This document shows positions 54,609 to 63,692 of a DNA stretch of 64,000 nucleotides, piece after piece. A program made the translations under genes and the position numbers. Positions within the stretch are counted from its first letter, which is position 1. Every line of letters starts with the position of its first letter. The notes beneath the pieces are model-generated. The model saw only the letters and a program-made list of their open reading frames with translations, did no database searches and was not told the DNA's origin. Origin of the DNA: Ningiella ruwaisensis (GTDB lineage Bacteria; Pseudomonadota; Gammaproteobacteria; Enterobacterales; Alteromonadaceae); NCBI RefSeq assembly GCF_004798935.1, contig NZ_RAHT01000002.1:310001-374000 (forward strand), read 5' to 3'.

Positions 54609-55172
54609 TTATTGTTTTTGCATGAAAATGGTTACTTCCGCCATTACGATACCAAATTTTTTGATATATGAACGATTCATCATCGTGTCGGAATTAAAGG
54701 CCCAAAACCAATCATCGAAATTTACACGATAAGTAGAGCCATCAACCTCTAAATCCATTTCATAGGCAAAATTAAACGCATTACCGTAAGAAATACCCGT
54801 AGCAGGACCGGCAATATCGCCAGCATTGCCCGTATATGTGCCATCTGGGTTTTTGCTAATGGTCCATACACGCTTTTTAACACCATCGCCCACACCATAT
54901 TCAAAGGTTTCATCAAGGATTAGATTGCCGTTTTCTTTGTAGGCATCAATGTCTACGATAAAGCGCTGTACCACTTCACCGCTTCGATTTTGAACAATAC
55001 CCCACGCCTTTACTTTTCCGTCAAAAAACTCATCAATATCAAACTCCGGCTCAACGTCTCGGTAAGATTCGCCGTCAATCGAAATTGAACAAGCGCTTAA
55101 AGTAAGCAGAGCAGCAATCACACCTAGCGTTTTTAAAAAATTTGAGAACAGATGATGGATGTTCATAAACAA
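54609..55172 (-). CDS. DUF3833 family lipoprotein
   Basis: A 187-residue protein with a lipoprotein signal peptide (LLTLSAC) and the DUF3833 core: FFDGKVKAWGIVQNRSGEVV, NLILDETFEYGVGDG and YRVNFDDWFWAF. Function unknown. It follows the chalcone-isomerase-like gene in the same direction. In vibrios and Shewanella such genes often sit in a light- or stress-induced cluster with a cyclopropane synthase and photolyase (from memory), missing here. It is convergent with the histidine kinase gene. Confidence 0.8.
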   Translation of the reverse strand: MFMNIHHLFSNFLKTLGVIAALLTLSACSISIDGESYRDVEPEFDIDEFFDGKVKAWGIVQNRSGEVVQRFIVDIDAYKENGNLILDETFEYGVGDGVKKRVWTISKNPDGTYTGNAGDIAGPATGISYGNAFNFAYEMDLEVDGSTYRVNFDDWFWAFNSDTMMNRSYIKKFGIVMAEVTIFMQKQ

Positions 55173-55216
55173 CTCCGGTTGTAGTTCAATTAAAAGAAAA
55201 GCATTGGATAGAGAAA

Positions 55217-55237
55217 GGGCGCAATAATCAAGCGCCC
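55217..55237 (-). terminator. hairpin between the chalcone-isomerase-like gene and the DUF3833 gene
   Basis: Stem GGGCGC / GCGCCC with a 9-nt loop. Read leftward it is followed by a short TTTCT tract, so it may be a weak terminator or processing site between the two genes. Confidence 0.45.
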
Positions 55238-55259
55238 CTATGACTCAGTTTATATAGAT

Positions 55260-55772
55260 TTAATTTCGAAGACCAAGCAATTGCTCACGCATTTTTGGTT
55301 CTGACGTTTGTTCTGAAAGCCAAATATCAAAAAACCATTGGGTAAACTCTTCATCCTCAATTGTGCCCAGTTTCTCGTCGTTAAAATAAAAATGGCTATG
55401 CCTGTTTGCGTCTACAACGCCAGTAAGCGTTTCGCCTTCATTAACATTAGGAAAAACCTGACGCATTTTTTCAAACCACTTAGCAAGCTTGACTTCGTTT
55501 TTCATGCCTTGCTTTCGCATTTCGTCAACGCTACGGCTGGCAATATTTTCGCCCTCAAAATCGCGTAGGTAAGTCAGCGATAAAGCGAAAGGCTTGCTGC
55601 GATCAAACTCGCCATCTGGTGCAATAAGCTTTGCGTCGTAAATGTCCCAAAATAACACTTCAAGTCGAGCCTCGCCCACAGGCTTTGGATTGCTTATGTA
55701 TGTTTTCACACCGTATGCGGTATTACTCATCAGCAGAAACATTCCGAAGATAAGGGAAATTGCGTATTTCAT
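55260..55772 (-). CDS. chalcone isomerase-like protein
   Basis: A 170-residue protein with a signal peptide (YAISLIFGMFLLMSNTAYG) and a body like bacterial chalcone-isomerase-fold proteins: EARLEVLFWDIYDAKLIAPDG, LSLTYLRDFEGENIASRS and WFDIWLSEQT-type C-terminal sequence (FDIWLSEQTSEPKMRE). Bacterial members are secreted and are not expected to act on flavonoids. Function unknown. The DUF3833 gene follows by 87 bases, with a hairpin between. Confidence 0.8.
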   Translation of the reverse strand: MKYAISLIFGMFLLMSNTAYGVKTYISNPKPVGEARLEVLFWDIYDAKLIAPDGEFDRSKPFALSLTYLRDFEGENIASRSVDEMRKQGMKNEVKLAKWFEKMRQVFPNVNEGETLTGVVDANRHSHFYFNDEKLGTIEDEEFTQWFFDIWLSEQTSEPKMREQLLGLRN

Positions 55773-55950
55773 TAGTCTAACCTCACTTGCATATGCCCCT
55801 ATTAACGCACAAACACGGCCCTTTAGATCATTAAGATTTGTTAATTATGCATAAGGCATCGTAAACTCTAGTTATTTAATTGCTCATACAGAGAGCCCTA
55901 CAATTTCTGCACCTTTACCTTATTCGCCGATAAGCGAACTTGAAAAAAAG

Positions 55951-56847
55951 TTGAGTATTCAACTGCCTTCTCCGCTTGAAACATTTCAAATGGAGGGACG
56001 AGACATTTGGTGCAAACGGGACGATCTTATTCATCCTGTGATTAGCGGAAATAAATGGCGAAAGCTCAAAGCGACAGCTTATTGGCTAGTGAAGGAGAAC
56101 ATACCTGCTCTTGCAAGCTTTGGTGGAGCCTATTCCAACCATTTGCATGCTTTAGCCTATGTGTGCAAAGTACTCAATATCCAGTTTCATGCTGTTGTTC
56201 GCGCGCACCCTCAAAGCCCCTTGACTCCCACCCTATCTGACATAAAAAATTGGGGAAGTCGCATTCATTTTGTATCCCGTGACGAATATCGCCTTCGTAA
56301 CGATGAAGCCTACATCGAGCAATTGAAACAGGAATTGCAAGTTGACTATGTGATCCCAGAAGGTGGTTCCAATGAAGCATGCATTCATGGTGTAGAAGAC
56401 ATTATTGAAGAACTTAACAAGCAACACACTCAAGTCTTTGATTACATCCTTGCTCCTGTTGCAAGCGGCGGCACGCTTGCCGGCCTTATCAGCGGCGTAA
56501 GAAAGGCAAAGCTGGCGACTCAGGTGCTTGGCATCGCCGTACTCAAAGGAAAAGCGTATCTAACCGACTCGGTTGAAAGCCTTTTGCCAAATACTGACGC
56601 AAGTTATCATAACTGGGAAATATTTTATGAAGCATCAGTCGTATGTGGTGGATATGCAAAATTGTCCAAGGAGCTTGAAGCATTTGGTGAGCAATTTAGT
56701 AAAACTCATTTTACATTAGATCGCGTGTACAATACGAAAAGCTTCTTCGCCTTAAAGATGCTGCTTCAGCAAGCGCGCTTTCGCAACAAAAAAATCCTCA
56801 TTCTCCAAACTGGCGGACTTCAAGGTAACAGAAAAACTGCGCTTTAA
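55951..56847 (+). CDS. ACC deaminase/D-cysteine desulfhydrase family PLP enzyme
   Basis: A 298-residue fold-type II PLP enzyme. The lysine is in VISGNKWRKLKA near residue 38. SFGGAYSNHLHALAYV, VIPEGGSNEACIHGVEDI and APVASGGTLAGLISG are family blocks. It may remove H2S from D-cysteine or deaminate a related amino acid; the substrate is not decided. The TTG at 55951 is chosen because no ATG lies near the expected N-terminus, though translation is open about 30 codons upstream. No neighbour suggests a pathway. Confidence 0.8.
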   Translation: MSIQLPSPLETFQMEGRDIWCKRDDLIHPVISGNKWRKLKATAYWLVKENIPALASFGGAYSNHLHALAYVCKVLNIQFHAVVRAHPQSPLTPTLSDIKNWGSRIHFVSRDEYRLRNDEAYIEQLKQELQVDYVIPEGGSNEACIHGVEDIIEELNKQHTQVFDYILAPVASGGTLAGLISGVRKAKLATQVLGIAVLKGKAYLTDSVESLLPNTDASYHNWEIFYEASVVCGGYAKLSKELEAFGEQFSKTHFTLDRVYNTKSFFALKMLLQQARFRNKKILILQTGGLQGNRKTAL

Positions 56848-57066
56848 TTGCAGAAGATTAGGATCGGTTGATTGGCAGGAAAGTTTTAAGTGATTTTTTA
56901 GATAAAGTCATAAGACAAAAATTTTTACGCTTTTTTTATCAATTTCACTTAAATATCAAGAAAATTCGAGCTGTTTATCCCTTATTTTACTGAACTGTTT
57001 TGATAAGCCAGCCGTTAATAAAAATAAGAGAACTTGCTTATTAAAGTAAAATTTAGAGGATATCTT

Positions 57067-57477
57067 TTGAAGCCAAATATGATTTTAAAACAAAACATAC
57101 CTTATGCCGCATTGATTTATTCTGCGCTTGATGTGTGTGAACTCATGCTGGCTCGTTCCTCCACACTTTACCCCTTTGCTGTTGTGTCCATCGAAAACGA
57201 TATTCAATGCGTATTTACCGATACTAAAGACGAACATGCTCAAAGCGGCATGATTGAGGTCTTGGAAGAACGCCTTGCAGAGCATCGCATTATTGCTGAA
57301 AACGCCATCAGCGTTTTAGTGTATGCAGCGACCATCACCACGCAAAAGGCTACAGAAAGTGAAGCGATTGTGTTCAATATTACGGATTCAAATGGCGAAA
57401 ATACAGTCACCCTGTACCCATATATCCAACAAAAAAACACCATTCGATTGGGCACTCCATTTACGTGTAATTTTTAA
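57067..57477 (+). CDS. hypothetical protein, unknown function
   Basis: A 136-residue protein from a TTG at 57067, chosen for GAGG seven bases ahead; an ATG four codons in is also possible. I recognise no domain. The sequence looks like a small mixed alpha/beta soluble protein (YAALIYSALDVCELMLARSS; ISVLVYAATITTQKA) without signal peptide or membrane helix. It stands alone, before the polyamine genes, with a 156-base gap to the next start. Confidence 0.55.
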   Translation: MKPNMILKQNIPYAALIYSALDVCELMLARSSTLYPFAVVSIENDIQCVFTDTKDEHAQSGMIEVLEERLAEHRIIAENAISVLVYAATITTQKATESEAIVFNITDSNGENTVTLYPYIQQKNTIRLGTPFTCNF

Positions 57478-57633
57478 ATAATTTTAATTCTCTTATTTAT
57501 AATATTTGATTCAGATTTTTTTGCCTTTGCTAGCTGCGCTAATCGTTTGGTTTATTGCTTTAAAAAGTTGTGATTGTGCGCCACACTGTTATCATGCGCA
57601 AAAATTTCAATCAGGTTTTATAGAGGTCTTATT

Positions 57634-58836
57634 ATGTCTCGAGTGTTAATCATTGGCGCCGGCGGTGTTGCATCTGTCACCATAAAAAAGTGTGCGCGAC
57701 TGCCGCAATTTTTTGATGAAATTTACCTGGCGTCACGCACCGTAGCCAAGTGTGAAGCTCTGCAAAATGAAGTGGGTGAAGATAGAGTAAAGGGCGTATT
57801 TGCGCTTGATGCTGATAAAGCAGAAGAAGTTGAAGCGCTAATAAACAAAGTGAATCCTGATTTGGTTATTAACCTGGCGCTTCCCTACCAAGACTTGCCA
57901 ATAATGGATGCCTGTTTGGCAACAAAAACCGACTATTTGGACACCGCAAACTACGAGCCAAAAGACGAGGCAAAATTTGAATACTCGTGGCAGTGGGCAT
58001 ATCAGGACAAATTTAAAGATGCTGGGATTATGGCACTGCTTGGTAGTGGCTTTGACCCGGGTGTAACCAATGTTTATACCGCATACGCAGCTAAACACTA
58101 CTTTGATGAAATTCATTATCTGGATATTGTGGATTGTAATGGCGGTGATCACGGACAGGCCTTTGCAACTAATTTTAATCCTGAAATCAATATTCGTGAA
58201 ATCACTCAGCGCGGTCGCTTTTATGAGAACGGCGAGTGGAAAGAAACAGATCCATTAAGCGTGAGGGAAGACCTGAATTATCAGAATATTGGCGTGCGCG
58301 CTTCTTATTTGATGTTCCATGAAGAATTGGAATCATTGGTTAAACACTTCCCAACACTAAAGCGCGCCCGTTTTTGGATGACCTTTGGCGATGCTTATTT
58401 AACGCATTTACGCGTGCTAGAAGGCATTGGCATGACAAGCATTGAGCCGGTTGAGTTTCAGGGCCAACAAATTGTGCCGCTGGAGTTTTTAAAAGCCGTT
58501 CTTCCTAACCCTGGTTCACTTGCAGATGGTTATACGGGAATGACCTGCATTGGCACCTATATTACCGGCATAAAAGACGGTAAAGAGAAAACGATATTTA
58601 TCTACAATAATTGCGATCACGCCAAGTGTTTTGAGGAGGTGGGTGCTCAAGCAGTTTCTTATACTACTGGCGTACCCGCCATGATTGGCTCAGTGTTAAT
58701 GCTTAACAAAAAATGGCATAAGCCGGGTGTTTGGAATATGGAGCAATTTGACCCGGATCCGTTTATGGAAATGCTAAATGAACATGGCCTCCCCTGGCAT
58801 GTTATAGAATGCGAAAGCAGTCCTTTCAGTAAATAA
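57634..58836 (+). CDS. carboxynorspermidine (carboxyspermidine) dehydrogenase
   Basis: A 400-residue saccharopine-dehydrogenase-like enzyme: Rossmann loop VLIIGAGGVASVTIKKCA, NLALPYQDLPIMDACL, GSGFDPGVTNVY and TTGVPAMIGSVLML. In Vibrio the enzyme joins aspartate semialdehyde and a diamine to form carboxynorspermidine or carboxyspermidine. ATG at 57634 has GAGGT ahead and is preferred to an upstream in-frame start. The partner decarboxylase gene is next, with a structured repeat between. Confidence 0.92.
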   Translation: MSRVLIIGAGGVASVTIKKCARLPQFFDEIYLASRTVAKCEALQNEVGEDRVKGVFALDADKAEEVEALINKVNPDLVINLALPYQDLPIMDACLATKTDYLDTANYEPKDEAKFEYSWQWAYQDKFKDAGIMALLGSGFDPGVTNVYTAYAAKHYFDEIHYLDIVDCNGGDHGQAFATNFNPEINIREITQRGRFYENGEWKETDPLSVREDLNYQNIGVRASYLMFHEELESLVKHFPTLKRARFWMTFGDAYLTHLRVLEGIGMTSIEPVEFQGQQIVPLEFLKAVLPNPGSLADGYTGMTCIGTYITGIKDGKEKTIFIYNNCDHAKCFEEVGAQAVSYTTGVPAMIGSVLMLNKKWHKPGVWNMEQFDPDPFMEMLNEHGLPWHVIECESSPFSK

Positions 58837-58853
58837 ATACCTGAAAGGGTCAG

Positions 58854-58984
58854 CGAGTTTAAATAGAGGGAGGGGCCTAAGTAAATAAAGACGCTGTGCA
58901 CCATCCATGGTCGCTCGACACATGCCATCCATGGCATGTGACGCTTTATTTACTTAGACCCCTCCCTCTTTGTGTTTAAACTCG
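58854..58984 (-). ncRNA. TwoAYGGAY-like structured repeat, copy 4, between the polyamine genes
   Basis: Inner arms 58866-58890 and 58944-58968 pair over 25 bp with one mismatch. Flanking arms CGAGTTTAAA / TTTAAACTCG (58854-58863, 58975-58984) extend the stem after an internal loop. On the minus strand both inner hairpins have ATGGAT loops, one with stem ACATGCC/GGCATGT, the other ACC/GGT. It sits between two genes of one pathway running rightward, so it may reduce read-through into nspC. Confidence 0.65.
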
Positions 58985-59072
58985 CTTGCATTTAAACTGT
59001 GCGCAAACTTAGTTTAATTTCTGTCCCCTGTCGCACTTATCTTGAGCCCGTTTCAATGGTGAAGGAAATAAA

Positions 59073-60209
59073 ATGGAAAAATATTTAAGAGACGATATTC
59101 CCAGTCCCTGTTATGTTTGTGACGAAGAAAAATTAGAGCAAAACTTGCAAATCATGGCGCGCGTGCAGCGCGAGGCAGACGTGGATATTATTCTCGCGCT
59201 TAAAGGTTTTTCTATGTGGTCAACCTTTGGGCTCATTAAACAATATCTTAAAGGGGCAACTTCCAGCGGCGTATGGGAAGCTCGCCTCGCGCGCGAAGAA
59301 ATGGGCGGTGAAGTGCATGTATTTTCGCCGGCTTATAAATCAAAAGACATCGCGCAATTGACGGGATTAGTTAATCACATATCCTTTAATAGTCTAGCGC
59401 AATGGCATCAGCATAAAGACGCTATTGTAAATAGCGATATTTCAGCTGGATTGCGCGTCAATCCAGAAAATCAGGAAGCCGAAACACCGCTTTACGACCC
59501 ATGTGCACCGGGTTCTCGCCTTGGTATTTTGGCGCGCGATTTGGAAGGTGCCGATTTATCACATATCAACGGTTTCCATGTGCATAATTTATGTGAGTGT
59601 GATTCATACGCGGCTGAACGCACGCTTGATGCGATTGAGAAAAAGTTTGGTCAGTATCTACCACAACTGCACTGGTTAAACATTGGCGGTGGACATTTAA
59701 TGACCCGTGAGGGATATGACGTTGAACACCTCATACAAACGCTTAAACGTTTCAAGGCTAAATATCCTAACTTGCGCATTATTATGGAGCCTGGCTCTGC
59801 CGTTGCCTGGCAAGCTGGACCACTTATAGCCGAAGTGGTAGATATTGTTGAGAATGAAGACAAGATCGCAATATTAGATATATCCGCTACGGCTCACATG
59901 CCTGACGTACTTGAGATGCCTTATCGTCCTACCATTACCGGTGCCGGAAAAGAAAATGAAAAAGCATACAATTATCGCTTTGGTGGTAATTCCTGTTTGG
60001 CAGGTGATGTCATTGAAGTGTATAGCTTTGACGAGCCACTTAAGCCAGGTACGCGGCTGATATTTGAAGATATGTTGCATTACACCATGGTAAAAACGAC
60101 CTTCTTCAATGGTGTTGAGCATCCTGGTATTGGCATTTTACGCAAAAATGGCGACTTTGATTTAGTCAGACAGTTTAGCTACGAAGATTTTAAAGGACGT
60201 TTGTCTTGA
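59073..60209 (+). CDS. nspC: carboxynorspermidine decarboxylase
   Basis: A 378-residue alanine-racemase-fold PLP decarboxylase. The PLP lysine is in ILALKGFSMWSTF near residue 44. GFHVHNLCECDSY, WLNIGGGHLMTREGYD and MEPGSAVAWQAG bind cofactor, and GNSCLAGDVIEVYSF has the C-terminal active cysteine. It turns carboxynorspermidine or carboxyspermidine into norspermidine or spermidine. In Vibrio, norspermidine affects biofilm formation. AAGGAAATAAA precedes the ATG, and a strong terminator follows. Confidence 0.95.
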   Translation: MEKYLRDDIPSPCYVCDEEKLEQNLQIMARVQREADVDIILALKGFSMWSTFGLIKQYLKGATSSGVWEARLAREEMGGEVHVFSPAYKSKDIAQLTGLVNHISFNSLAQWHQHKDAIVNSDISAGLRVNPENQEAETPLYDPCAPGSRLGILARDLEGADLSHINGFHVHNLCECDSYAAERTLDAIEKKFGQYLPQLHWLNIGGGHLMTREGYDVEHLIQTLKRFKAKYPNLRIIMEPGSAVAWQAGPLIAEVVDIVENEDKIAILDISATAHMPDVLEMPYRPTITGAGKENEKAYNYRFGGNSCLAGDVIEVYSFDEPLKPGTRLIFEDMLHYTMVKTTFFNGVEHPGIGILRKNGDFDLVRQFSYEDFKGRLS

Positions 60210-60233
60210 TCCTATCTTTCAAAAATTGAAACA

Positions 60234-60264
60234 GGGCGCTGTATTCATTCAGCGCCCTTTTTTT
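60234..60264 (+). terminator. rho-independent terminator after nspC
   Basis: Stem GGGCGCTG / CAGCGCCC with an 8-nt loop and a run of seven T. It separates nspC from the convergent receptor gene. Confidence 0.9.
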
Positions 60265-60289
60265 GCCCTTTCAAGTCGAAAAACCGTTC

Positions 60290-63200
60290 TTACAAGGTGT
60301 AATTTAGACCGAGATAGTAAAAACGTCCTCGTGGGCCGGCTGGTCTTGATAAGGACGACAAGAATGGCTCTTCATCAAGTGCATTGTTGACACCTCCGTA
60401 AATTTCAATAGTTTCATCGTAATCGTACGAAAGTGAAACGTCATGTACAAAAGCTGTACCAGTGTGAGTAATATTCACAAAATCCGGATCATTTTGTACG
60501 TCCTCAAGCTCTAAGCCCGGTAAAAGCTGATCAGACTCATATCTCAATCGATAACCAAAGGTAAATTTATCGTAAATGTAGTCAGCGTTGAAATTTATAA
60601 TCCATTCTGGGCGAGTAAAAGTACCAAGCACATCAGTTACTTCGTCCGGCGCGGAGACATCACGCACTTCTTCATTTTTTAGAAAGTGAGTTCCGTTCAG
60701 GGTCATTTGTAACAACCCAGCCTCGTTTAGAGAATAGTCATAATCAACTCTGAAATCGATACCGCTGGTTTCTACTGCGGCAAGATTAATGAAGCCTGAA
60801 CGAAAATCAGTAATGAAACCGTTGGTGGGATCCCTGTCAATTGCTTCGCAAAACTGATTGTTAATAGTAGGTGCATCTACACAATTAGATGCGATATCAA
60901 AACCTGTTAAAGAATCAATAAGCCCGTCAATTTGAATATCATAATAATCAAGGGTTACAACCAGACCATCAAGTGCTACACCAAGCTCAGATGAGGGAGT
61001 CCAGACGACTCCCAAGGTCAATGTTTCAGCCTCTTCAGGGTCTAAATCCGGGTTACCACCTGTTGTTCCTGAAATACGCGCTGACACGAAATTGGTAGAA
61101 TCGTAGGTGCCATCAGCGACTGTACTGCCAATCAACGCGATACAATTTGCTTCTCTGAATTGTGACCCTGCGCCTATTTCAGCCTGATTACATGGATCTG
61201 AACTGGCACCAAGCGTAGCTGAAAATGTTGGCGCAAACGCCTCGCCTATGTTCGGCACACGAACGGCTTCTGATAAGGTACTTCGTATTGCGAGGGAATC
61301 TATCGGCTCCCAAACGAAACCAACCGTCCAAGCATCGGTGCTTCCATAAGGGTCATAATCAGAGTATCGATAAGCGGTGCGCAACTCTATCAACTCTGCA
61401 AGGTATGCGCCTTCAATAATTGGTACGAAGGCTTCTACAAAATATTCAGATACCTCGTATTCTCCAAAGGAAGGATTTGTAGGACCTGCATCAGAATCTT
61501 GTGTAGTAAAAGTAAAACCCGATGCGGCAAAATTACCAGGTGTGTATTCACTTGTTTCTCGGCGCCACTCATAACCCAAAGCAAAGCGCACAGGTCCAGC
61601 GGGTAACTGAAATAATTCAGAGGTATCGCCCGAAATAAGCGCTAATATATTTTCCTGCTTAATATCGGTCTGTTCCGTATCAGGCCTGAAAATAAAATCA
61701 GCGCCTTCTTGGCTAATCGAATCCTTGCCAAAAAGGCTAATAGGCACACATTGACCATCTCCAGCTTGAAAGGTCAAAAAGCCAAAATTATCATTCGCCG
61801 CAGGGAAAGGGGAAGTTGGCGGAACTGCTGAACTGTCTAAATCAGATCTGCAAACAATATCTCCCGTTGCTGGATCAATAACCGCATCAATAGCTGAAAA
61901 GTACCTATCTTCAAGCCGCTCTCTGGTTGTCACATTTGCATCTGTTTTGCCATAATTATAAGACAACTCGTACTCAAGGGAAGTGGAAGGAATGTAGCCT
62001 TCAACACCTATAACAACTCTCATCGTATCGCGCTCAGCCAAAGGGTTAGACTGCGCAGAAACATCAAGCGCGTCACGAGACATAACAAGATCTACAGGTA
62101 CACCTTCCGACTCCAGCGCCCGAATCTGCGATAGCAACGCTGCGGGTATGAAGGGATTATCTAAAGAGATAGGAATATCATCATTAAATCCATTTACCTG
62201 GTCTGTTTCCTGAGTATCACTGGTTACATATTTCGCATCGATAAACAAACTTAAAAAATCCGTTACGTCATAATTACTTACCGCCTGAAAAAGCGTACGC
62301 TTGGTATCGGGTAATATAAGCTGATTGTCAGGTAGAACAGGAACTGCATCGCCGCCACTTGCATTAAAGGCGTTTGAATAAATATCGCCAGGATTGTAGG
62401 CGCGAAGACTACCCGCATCATCAACCACTTGGCACGATGGAATTTGAGAAGCACCTAAGAAGTTACATCCAACTTGGCCTCCAGAGCCCGCCACATCGCC
62501 AAATGCGCTTCCTGAAAGAGAAATCACGCCTCTGTCGCTAGATATTGGTAAACGTTGGTCACTGACATAGGCACTCTTAAAGCGTGGATCCACTCCTAAC
62601 TGATTTATAACATCCTCGCTATTTGGTATTCTTTGCGCGCGCCCTGAACCAGCAAAGTCTCTATCACGAGCAAAAACAGGGCTTGTCTGTGTATGTTCGA
62701 TTGCAAAAACCAAATCACCTTTACCATCATTACTGGTAAATCCGTTTGCCAGCGATATGAAAAATTCATTTGCATCATTACGATCTGAAACACCTGCTTG
62801 CGCTCTTAGTTCCAAGCCATCAAAGCTGCTGCCGTCGCGCATGTTAAAGTTAACAACGCCTGTTACTGCGTCAGCACCATATACAGCCGAAGCACCTCCA
62901 GTGAGTACTTCTACATTCCTCAATAAAGCTGTAGAAATGGTGTTTACATCAACAGAGCCTTCCCCTTCTATGCCAGCTACGTGTCTGCGACCATTTTCCA
63001 AAACGAGTGTTCTCTCTGAGCCCAAGTTACGTAAATCCAGCAAACTTGCTCCAAGCGGTGAACCATTGAATGCAGAAAATGAACCGGGAAGTGACGCTTG
63101 TAGTTGTGGAGACTCTCTGAGTAAGGCACCAAGGTCGACCTGACCAGATGTTTTAATATCATCCGCCCCAATTGATAATATAGGACTTGCGGATTTAAGC

Positions 63201-63370
63201 GTGTAGTCTTGCGATACGCGAGAGCCTGTTACGATGATTTTCTCAACTTGCTGTTCGTCTTGTTCTTGTGATTGTTCTTGAGAAAGTACAAGTGATGGTG
63301 ATGCAGATAAAGCGCAAGCAAGCGCAATACTGACACCTGAACGTGTGAATTTGAGTGTGTTTGTTTTCAT
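60290..63370 (-). CDS. TonB-dependent outer-membrane receptor
   Basis: A 1026-residue receptor. A signal peptide (SIALACALSASPSLVLS) is followed by a TonB box near EKIIVTGSR and a plug domain with LGSERTLVLENGRRHV, LLRNVEVLTGGASAVYGADAV and GVVNFNMRD. The rest is the beta-barrel, ending PRGRFYYLGLNYTL with a C-terminal aromatic/hydrophobic residue typical of outer-membrane insertion. The long plug-proximal insertion and cysteine pairs suggest large extracellular loops. The substrate is unknown. The ATG at 63370 has AGGA ahead and gives a good signal peptide. Confidence 0.9.
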   Translation of the reverse strand: MKTNTLKFTRSGVSIALACALSASPSLVLSQEQSQEQDEQQVEKIIVTGSRVSQDYTLKSASPILSIGADDIKTSGQVDLGALLRESPQLQASLPGSFSAFNGSPLGASLLDLRNLGSERTLVLENGRRHVAGIEGEGSVDVNTISTALLRNVEVLTGGASAVYGADAVTGVVNFNMRDGSSFDGLELRAQAGVSDRNDANEFFISLANGFTSNDGKGDLVFAIEHTQTSPVFARDRDFAGSGRAQRIPNSEDVINQLGVDPRFKSAYVSDQRLPISSDRGVISLSGSAFGDVAGSGGQVGCNFLGASQIPSCQVVDDAGSLRAYNPGDIYSNAFNASGGDAVPVLPDNQLILPDTKRTLFQAVSNYDVTDFLSLFIDAKYVTSDTQETDQVNGFNDDIPISLDNPFIPAALLSQIRALESEGVPVDLVMSRDALDVSAQSNPLAERDTMRVVIGVEGYIPSTSLEYELSYNYGKTDANVTTRERLEDRYFSAIDAVIDPATGDIVCRSDLDSSAVPPTSPFPAANDNFGFLTFQAGDGQCVPISLFGKDSISQEGADFIFRPDTEQTDIKQENILALISGDTSELFQLPAGPVRFALGYEWRRETSEYTPGNFAASGFTFTTQDSDAGPTNPSFGEYEVSEYFVEAFVPIIEGAYLAELIELRTAYRYSDYDPYGSTDAWTVGFVWEPIDSLAIRSTLSEAVRVPNIGEAFAPTFSATLGASSDPCNQAEIGAGSQFREANCIALIGSTVADGTYDSTNFVSARISGTTGGNPDLDPEEAETLTLGVVWTPSSELGVALDGLVVTLDYYDIQIDGLIDSLTGFDIASNCVDAPTINNQFCEAIDRDPTNGFITDFRSGFINLAAVETSGIDFRVDYDYSLNEAGLLQMTLNGTHFLKNEEVRDVSAPDEVTDVLGTFTRPEWIINFNADYIYDKFTFGYRLRYESDQLLPGLELEDVQNDPDFVNITHTGTAFVHDVSLSYDYDETIEIYGGVNNALDEEPFLSSLSRPAGPRGRFYYLGLNYTL

Positions 63371-63643
63371 TGGTTGTCCTACAAGTGTGTAATCATAAAA
63401 AGGTAGCAATTTATATTCCTACCTGTAGCGCAACCCAGATGAGCCTTATGTTATTGTTTCTTATGTTAATTTTTTAGAAAAAAATTAAACTTTTGAATGC
63501 TCATTTGACAAGGATTGCACTATAAAATTAGTGCATGCACCTTAAAAGTGCAATGCTCTTATGCTTTGATGTTAGTAGTTGTTCCAATACACAGATAGAC
63601 TGGATGCAGTAATTAGATTAAATTTGACTAGCTAGTAAGCATA

Positions 63644-63677
63644 AAAAAACCCGATAACTCTCGCTACCGGGTTTGAT
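63644..63677 (-). terminator. rho-independent terminator after the second receptor
   Basis: Stem AAACCCG / CGGGTTT (63647-63653 with 63668-63674), with a T-run in the leftward direction. It follows the stop at 63693. Confidence 0.8.
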
Positions 63678-63692
63678 TAAATGCACTTCAGA

